Shown: positions 62,008 through 64,000 of the stretch, piece by piece | Position numbering within the stretch: the stretch's first letter is position 1 | How the letters are laid out: every line of letters starts with the position of its first letter | Source: Acanthacorydalis orientalis | Taxonomy: Eukaryota > Arthropoda > Insecta > Megaloptera > Corydalidae | Assembly (NCBI GenBank): GCA_034766995.1 | Contig: CM068325.1 | Span: 5,679,664-5,743,663 of the forward strand | Direction of reading: 5' to 3' | Length of the DNA: 64,000 bases | Notes under the pieces: generated by a model | What the model was told of the DNA's origin: nothing | What the model saw: only the letters and a program-made list of their open reading frames with translations | Databases searched by the model: none | Translations under genes and position numbers: made by a program

Positions 62008-63762
62008 ACATTTTCTTTCGATCCGATAAGGTTTTTTTTTAATTGAAAACGCCTGCGCGCGTGTCCACGACCGGACCGAATGTGAAATAATCAAAACTCC
62101 AACAGATACATTACCTCGGGTGTTCCGAAGAAATCGGACCAGAAACGGTGCTGTCGCCCCGACCAGTCAAGCCCGGACCTTGGTAAGGTACGTCCCTGTT
62201 TCCGTTTCATATGAGACGTACTCCTAATTAGGCCATTTGGCGCTAATTATTATACTGATTAAGGTACTTAAGGTCGCCGGACATAGATTGGGACATATCT
62301 ATGTGAATATATGCCGGCATTTGCGTTTTTTCAGTCGGATTTCGTCGTTCAGTTGCGGTCATTTCTCAATTAATCACTGATTTCGGCCGCGATTACCGGC
62401 CGACTATTATGAAACGAATACACAGCGTGCAGAATTTAATGGTCTTTATAGTGATGCTAGGCGAAATTTTCTATCTATGACCGTTCTCTAGATATTCACA
62501 TTTCTTTAAGTCCATTCTCGTCGTACTGTTCGATCGTTACTTTCTAATTAATTGTCGTTTCCGGTCGTAATCACGTATCGATCAGGACGGAAGAAAAACG
62601 TATAATGTAAGGAATCTGAATCTCTTTCGAAGGCACGGTGTTCTATCTACAACCGTGTGGAAACATATCCGGCACTGTTCAATGATTAAGGTAATTTTAA
62701 ACTTTTCCAGTATTAGAGACGATAATAAGCAAATAACTCGGAATAGCAATGTAACTAGACAGACGACACTATTATAACAGGCGGGCTGAAAAGTTCGTAG
62801 GCTTGCATAGGAAAAAAATTTGTGCATACAATCAGGTCTCTGTTTATGCGGTAGATGTGTTCCACTGAGAAGGACATTCTTAGAGTCGAAATCAGATCGA
62901 ACTTGGAGAACAGGGGAGGTCTATGTAAGATTTGTGCCAATCGTGCGGAAGTATTGTAACGTATACTGTAGATTATTGTTATTATAATAAGGGATATGAA
63001 CGTAAATCGACAAATGGATGAATAAACTCGTTATCGGTGACGTTTTAATTATAGCCAATTACCATAGAATGATAAACAGGGGGAGAACTCGTATCGACTG
63101 GCAAATCCACGTTCGATTCCTCTTGTATGAACTCTGAAAAGAACGCAGGCCTCACAGAAGCGATTGTCGGTAGTAAACATTAAAGAAATCTACTTCCGCC
63201 TCTATTTCAGCGTTATTCGAAGGCCATGAATGTCGAGCGGCGTCCTCGTCGACGCCCAGTCAGCATGGAGAGGACCTGAACCGTCGACGGTTCGCCATCC
63301 ATCCGTTTATTAACGTTTTTGAATCGCGGACAACGATTTTTAGTCAATAGCTAAAGTGGGAATCGAGCGCCGTCGGTCCGGAGTCGATTGTCGGATCGTC
63401 CGCATCGACTGTGCGTACGGTTTGGCCTATCGATGGATGTAGTTCGCGAGTAATTCAGCGAGCAAATAATAATTTAGTTGAGCACGACGCGGGACGAATG
63501 ACGCCTGTTGCTCGATTTGTAAATCGTTTTGTGTGACGCTTTTCAATTCGCGGACGTCGTTAAAAAATCCACCGCTATTGGTCGCAGAGTGAGTGTCTTT
63601 ATCTGTGGTTTTTATTTTCGCAAAGCTGTTATCTGTTCGCTCGAAAGAGTAACCGTACGACGTATACGAGTCGTTCGAAACACGCACACCGTCGAGCAGT
63701 GAATTAAAGCGGATTTCAGCGTAACAGCGGCCCGTTTGCCCGATCCCACACGCGCGAACGAC
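62008..63762. other. Intergenic region and GMPPA upstream sequence
   Basis: Unique sequence with no array. It has an inverted repeat acatagat...atctatgt at 62282-62305 and a possible mariner-like terminus (gggctgaaaagttcgtagg, about 62783) without a partner end. The CpG-rich last 500 bp should hold the GMPPA promoter and 5'UTR, but no core element can be placed with confidence. Confidence 0.5.
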
Positions 63763-64000
63763 ATGCTGAAGGCGGTCATATTAATCGGCGGGCCGCAGAA
63801 GGGTAACATAACCTCACATTAAGAGAAAACAGTACGTTGACGGGTCGCCCGCGAATGATTCCAGGCACGAGATTCCGTCCGCTCTCGCTCGACATACCGA
63901 AACCTCTGTTCCCGGTCGCCGGCCTCCCGTTGATACAGCACCACATCGAGGCGTGCGCGAAGGTGGACCGGCTGAAGGAGATCCTGTTGATCGGGAACTA
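63763..64000 (+). CDS. GMPPA: Mannose-1-phosphate guanyltransferase alpha (5' part)
   Basis: GMPPA is a cytosolic paralogue of GDP-mannose pyrophosphorylase. In animals it binds GDP-mannose and restrains the catalytic subunit GMPPB, so it tunes mannose donor supply for glycosylation. Exon 1 is 63763-63802 ([13 protein letters not shown] plus one base). A 62-bp GT-AG intron follows (63803-63864). Exon 2 runs from 63865 past the window edge, giving 58 complete residues. The N-terminal nucleotidyltransferase signature reads [20 protein letters not shown], including the two-residue QK insertion I remember as typical of the alpha rather than the beta subunit, followed by [16 protein letters not shown]. 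It is truncated only by the window end. It lies head-to-tail with the receptor gene, with no sign of shared function. Confidence 0.93.

Noticed and set aside
63427..63809. Minus-strand open frames over the GMPPA start
   Set aside because: They overlap the GMPPA 5' end and promoter and show no family resemblance.

Overview
This looks like a piece of an arthropod nuclear genome, most likely an insect. The evidence is spliced GC-rich exons with GT-AG introns in AT-rich surroundings, mariner transposons, abundant (TA)n, (CA)n and (CT)n microsatellites, and proteins of animal families. Nothing is prokaryotic. Two protein-coding genes can be supported, both on the + strand.

Gene 1 is a class A (rhodopsin-type) G-protein-coupled receptor of 488 residues. 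It has five coding exons (29414-29651, 56302-56451, 56527-56825, 59181-59474, 61470-61955) and a poly(A) signal at 62002. A noncoding leader exon may end at a strong donor at 5020/5021 and join the acceptor at 29221/29222. If so, a 1.47-kb coding sequence is spread over about 57 kb. The frame closes at every junction, but several class A hallmark residues are replaced. Gene 2 is the 5' end of GMPPA (GDP-mannose pyrophosphorylase alpha subunit), from 63763 to the window edge, about 1.8 kb downstream and head-to-tail.

Almost everything else is tandem repeat. About 19 separate arrays, most with monomers of 160-183 bp, alternate with short unique GC-richer islands. The main arrays (monomer or dimer period) lie at 1-905 (363), 1740-4410 (173), 5140-7080 (175), 7600-9290 (182), 9880-12010 (172-175), 12860-14010 (163), 14330-15512 (175), 17380-19490 (181), 20790-21885 (172), 22610-23650 (183), 24660-25860 (181), 26395-29150 (335), 29990-32150 (335), 34085-34860 (181), 37555-39060 (345), 39840-41200 (142), 43451-52899 (181, 52 copies), 56920-59090 (181) and 59600-61440 (about 320). 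Several families recur in opposite orientation at different places. The smaller introns of the receptor gene are filled by one array each, almost up to the splice sites.

Mobile DNA consists of two 890-bp internally deleted mariner copies that keep a catalytic-domain open frame (32468-33357 and 55183-56072), the end of another mariner (about 53031-53150), a 717-bp TTAA-flanked piggyBac-like MITE (15519-16235) and a truncated relative of it (about 36469-36695). The most unusual content is the intron-filling satellite landscape (near-constant monomer length, shared short cores, tRNA T-arm-like motifs, inverted partners within one intron, perfect palindromes at array junctions) together with the atypical receptor it surrounds.
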